Below, piece by piece: positions 61,943 through 64,000 of a stretch of 64,000 nucleotides of DNA. The DNA is taken from assembly GCA_965243615.1 (NCBI GenBank), contig CBDEVO010000003.1:3968001-4032000 (forward strand). Direction: 5' to 3'. The position numbers were made by a program, and so were the translations under genes. This DNA is from JAJEEA01 sp965243615. Lineage in GTDB: Bacteria > Acidobacteriota > Vicinamibacteria > Vicinamibacterales > UBA8438. The notes under the pieces are model-generated. The model saw only the letters and a program-made list of their open reading frames with translations, had not been told where the DNA came from and ran no database searches. The first letter of the stretch is position 1. Each line of letters opens with the position of its first letter.

Positions 61943-61991
61943 ACCTATGATACGATGGCGCTTCCCGGTCCCCCCGGGGCCCTGCCGGACC

Positions 61992-63641
61992 ATGATCCGC
62001 TTTCTCAGCATCCGGGACCTGGCGGTCATCGATCGCCTGGAGCTCGAGCTGGATGCCGGCTTCACGATCCTGACCGGCGAGACCGGTGCCGGCAAGTCGA
62101 TCCTGGTGGGCGCCCTGGGGCTGCTGCGGGGGGCGCGGGCGTCGTCGGGTCTGGTGCGGACCGGCGCGGAGCGGGCGGTGGTGGAGGCGATGGCGGAGGA
62201 CGCCGACGGGGGCGAGCGCGTGCTGCGTCGGGAGGTGTCGGCGCAGGGCCGGAGCCGGGCCTTCGTCGACGATCGGCTCGTCTCGACCGCGGTCCTCCGA
62301 TCCGTGGGCGCGCGGTTCCTGGACATCCACGGCCAGCACGAGCATCAGGCGCTGCTCGACCCGTCCACCCATCTCGATCTGCTCGATCGCTACGCGGACC
62401 TCGGGCCGCTCCGCGGCTCGGTGGGGGACGCCTTCGCGGGCTGGCAGGACGCCCGGGAGGCGCTTGAGCGGGCGCGCACCCGTGCCGCCACGGCGGTCGA
62501 GCGCGCCGAGATCGTGACGCTGCGGCTTCGTGACATCGACGAGGTCGACCCCGTGGAGGCCGAGGACGAGACGCTGGCCGCGCAGCGGCGGCGGCTCGCC
62601 AACGCCGAGCGTGTCCACCGTCTGGCGGCCGAGAGCTATGCGGAGCTGTACGATGGGGACGGCGCGGTGCTGGACGTCCTCGACCGGGTGTGGCGGCGTG
62701 TGGAGGAGCTTGCGGGGTTCGATGCCGAGTTCTCACCGCACGTCGCGGGGAGAGACACGGTGCGGTCCCACCTCGAGGAGCTGGCGTACGCGCTGCGGTC
62801 GCGGGCCGGCGGGGCGGACGCTTCGCCCGAGCGGCTACCGGCGATCGAGGAGCGGCTGGCGAAGCTGGAGCATCTCAAGCGGCGCTACGGTCCGTCCCTC
62901 GCGGACGTCATCGCCCATCGCGACGGCCTGCGGCGGGAACGCGAGCAGATGGAAGGGGAGACCGATCTCGAATCGCTGGAGGCCGCCGCCTCGGAGGCGG
63001 GGGAGCGCTACGCCGGCCTCGCCCGCACGCTGTCCGGGCGGCGCCGTGCGGCGGCGGGCGAGCTGGCCCGCGCCGTCGAAGGCGGGCTGGGCGAGCTGGC
63101 GATGGAGCGGACGCGGTTCGAGGTGGTATTCCTTGAAGGGGCGGCGGGGGAGGCGGCCTGGACGGACCGGGGAGCGGACCGGGCGGAGTTCTACTTCTCG
63201 GCCAATCCGGGAGAGGACGTCCGGCCGCTTGCGCGCATCGCTTCCGGCGGCGAGCTCTCCCGCGTCATGCTGGCGCTGCGGACGGTGATCTCCACCGACC
63301 CGCCAGGTCGCACGCTGGTCTTCGACGAGGTGGACGCCGGCGTCGGCGGGGAGGCGGCCGAGCGGATAGGGGCCAGGCTGCACGGGCTGGCCGAGCGCTA
63401 CCAGGTGCTCTGCATCACGCACCTGCCGCAGATCGCCGCCTATGGCACCAGCCATCACCGCGTCGCGAAGTCGGTTCGCGACGGACGGACGCTGGCCTCG
63501 GTGGATCGGCTCGACGGGGAGTCGCGGGCCACGGAGATCGCGAGGATGATGACCGGAACCCGGGTCTCGGGTACCGTGTTGGAGAGTGCGCGGGAGCTGC
63601 TGTCGCCGTTGCCGGCGAAGCCGAGCCGAAGGGCTCCATGA
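61992..63641 (+). CDS. recN: DNA repair protein RecN
   Basis: 549 residues, an SMC-like protein for double-strand break repair. Head motif Walker A TGETGAGKSILV near 30-41, HGQHEHQALLD (Q-loop region) near 112-122, long coiled-coil arms (about 150-360), signature IASGGELSRVMLALR, and Walker B LVFDEVDAGVGGEAAE, then CITHLPQIAAYG. The ATG at 61992 starts the family similarity; an in-frame ATG at 61947 is not conserved. It is divergent from tolQ. Confidence 0.95.
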   Translation: MIRFLSIRDLAVIDRLELELDAGFTILTGETGAGKSILVGALGLLRGARASSGLVRTGAERAVVEAMAEDADGGERVLRREVSAQGRSRAFVDDRLVSTAVLRSVGARFLDIHGQHEHQALLDPSTHLDLLDRYADLGPLRGSVGDAFAGWQDAREALERARTRAATAVERAEIVTLRLRDIDEVDPVEAEDETLAAQRRRLANAERVHRLAAESYAELYDGDGAVLDVLDRVWRRVEELAGFDAEFSPHVAGRDTVRSHLEELAYALRSRAGGADASPERLPAIEERLAKLEHLKRRYGPSLADVIAHRDGLRREREQMEGETDLESLEAAASEAGERYAGLARTLSGRRRAAAGELARAVEGGLGELAMERTRFEVVFLEGAAGEAAWTDRGADRAEFYFSANPGEDVRPLARIASGGELSRVMLALRTVISTDPPGRTLVFDEVDAGVGGEAAERIGARLHGLAERYQVLCITHLPQIAAYGTSHHRVAKSVRDGRTLASVDRLDGESRATEIARMMTGTRVSGTVLESARELLSPLPAKPSRRAP

Positions 63642-63675
63642 TGATCGCGGGCCCGGGCCCGCCGAGAAGGCGACT

Positions 63676-64000
63676 GTGGCGAGGAAGTACTTCATCGAGA
63701 CGTTTGGCTGCCAGATGAACGTCCACGACTCCGAGCGGCTCGCCGGCCTGCTCGACCAGGCGGGGTACGAGGCGGCCGAGGCGGTCGGCGATGCGGACCT
63801 GGTGGTCATCAACACGTGCAGCGTCCGGGAGCGGGCCGAGGAGCGGCTCTACACGGAGCTCGGCATGGTGCCTGGCCGGCACGACGGCAAGCGCCCAGTC
63901 GTCGCGGTCACCGGCTGCGTCGCGCAACAGGAGGGGCGGGCCCTGCTCGAACGCGGCCAACGCGTCGACCTCGTGGTGGGCACGCAGGCGCTGAGCCGGC
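63676..64000 (+). CDS. miaB: tRNA methylthiotransferase MiaB, N-terminal part (cut by window edge)
   Basis: 108 codons visible from a GTG (63676-63678) preceded by GAAGG. MiaB adds a methylthio group to i6A37 of tRNA by radical SAM chemistry. The N-terminal cluster-binding domain is clear: YFIETFGCQMNVHDSERLAG, then VINTCSVRERAEER and VAVTGCVAQQEG, giving the three cysteines of the auxiliary cluster. The radical SAM domain lies beyond the edge; a related methylthiotransferase cannot be wholly excluded. Confidence 0.9.
   Translation, partial: MARKYFIETFGCQMNVHDSERLAGLLDQAGYEAAEAVGDADLVVINTCSVRERAEERLYTELGMVPGRHDGKRPVVAVTGCVAQQEGRALLERGQRVDLVVGTQALSR

Overview
The window is a dense block of housekeeping genes, about 70% GC, from a diderm (Gram-negative-type) bacterium. 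Supporting features are a complete Tol-Pal envelope system, a LptC/LptA fusion with LptB for LPS export, and phosphatidylethanolamine synthesis. Gene content and many GTG/TTG starts suggest an uncultured Acidobacteriota, possibly Vicinamibacteria; this is inference from gene content, not a phylogenetic test.

Layout. 1-4140: minus-strand genes lexA, a DUF3467 gene, rsmA, rnj and the 5' end of ftsK (cut by the window edge). 4187-12280: a secreted unknown protein divergent from lexA, then recG, rsmD, coaD, a membrane glycosyltransferase (minus), a CoA-binding protein, rho and a CDGSH iron-sulfur protein. 12282-17460: clpB (minus), a sodium symporter and a bacilliredoxin. 17544-24255: ferrochelatase, a hydroxypyruvate isomerase-like protein, surE, tRNA-Pro(CGG), acylphosphatase, apt, a coiled-coil membrane protein, NADP-type glutamate dehydrogenase and tRNA-Arg(CCT). 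24353-27524: a TPR membrane protein, then N-carbamoylputrescine amidase and agmatine deiminase, which together convert agmatine to putrescine.

27602-30774 is the one clearly accessory locus: a FAD amine-oxidase-like gene split by a 1,661-bp ISKra4-type insertion sequence with matching terminal inverted repeats and an intact 9-bp target duplication. Removing the element and one duplication copy restores a single 500-codon frame. 30810-43481: mutS, tsaB, a YdcH-like protein, psd-pssA, a very large NtrY-like histidine kinase with an upstream PQQ-type beta-propeller gene, and guaA. 43555-56074: dnaE, recJ, a small membrane protein, lptC/A fusion, lptB, rpoN, hpf, rapZ and a cupin. 56163-61862 (minus): tolQ-tolR-tolA-like-tolB-pal-cpoB-ssb. 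61992-64000: recN and the start of miaB (cut by the window edge).

The most unusual non-gene signal is a dispersed hairpin-bearing repeat found four times (7021, 21103, 25124, 34371), always in the same orientation and usually beginning at or inside the stop codon of the upstream gene. Several promoter-like -10 boxes lie only 5-8 bases before a start codon, suggesting leaderless mRNAs. I found no CRISPR array, prophage, toxin-antitoxin or defence system, and no convincing wholly new multi-gene system.
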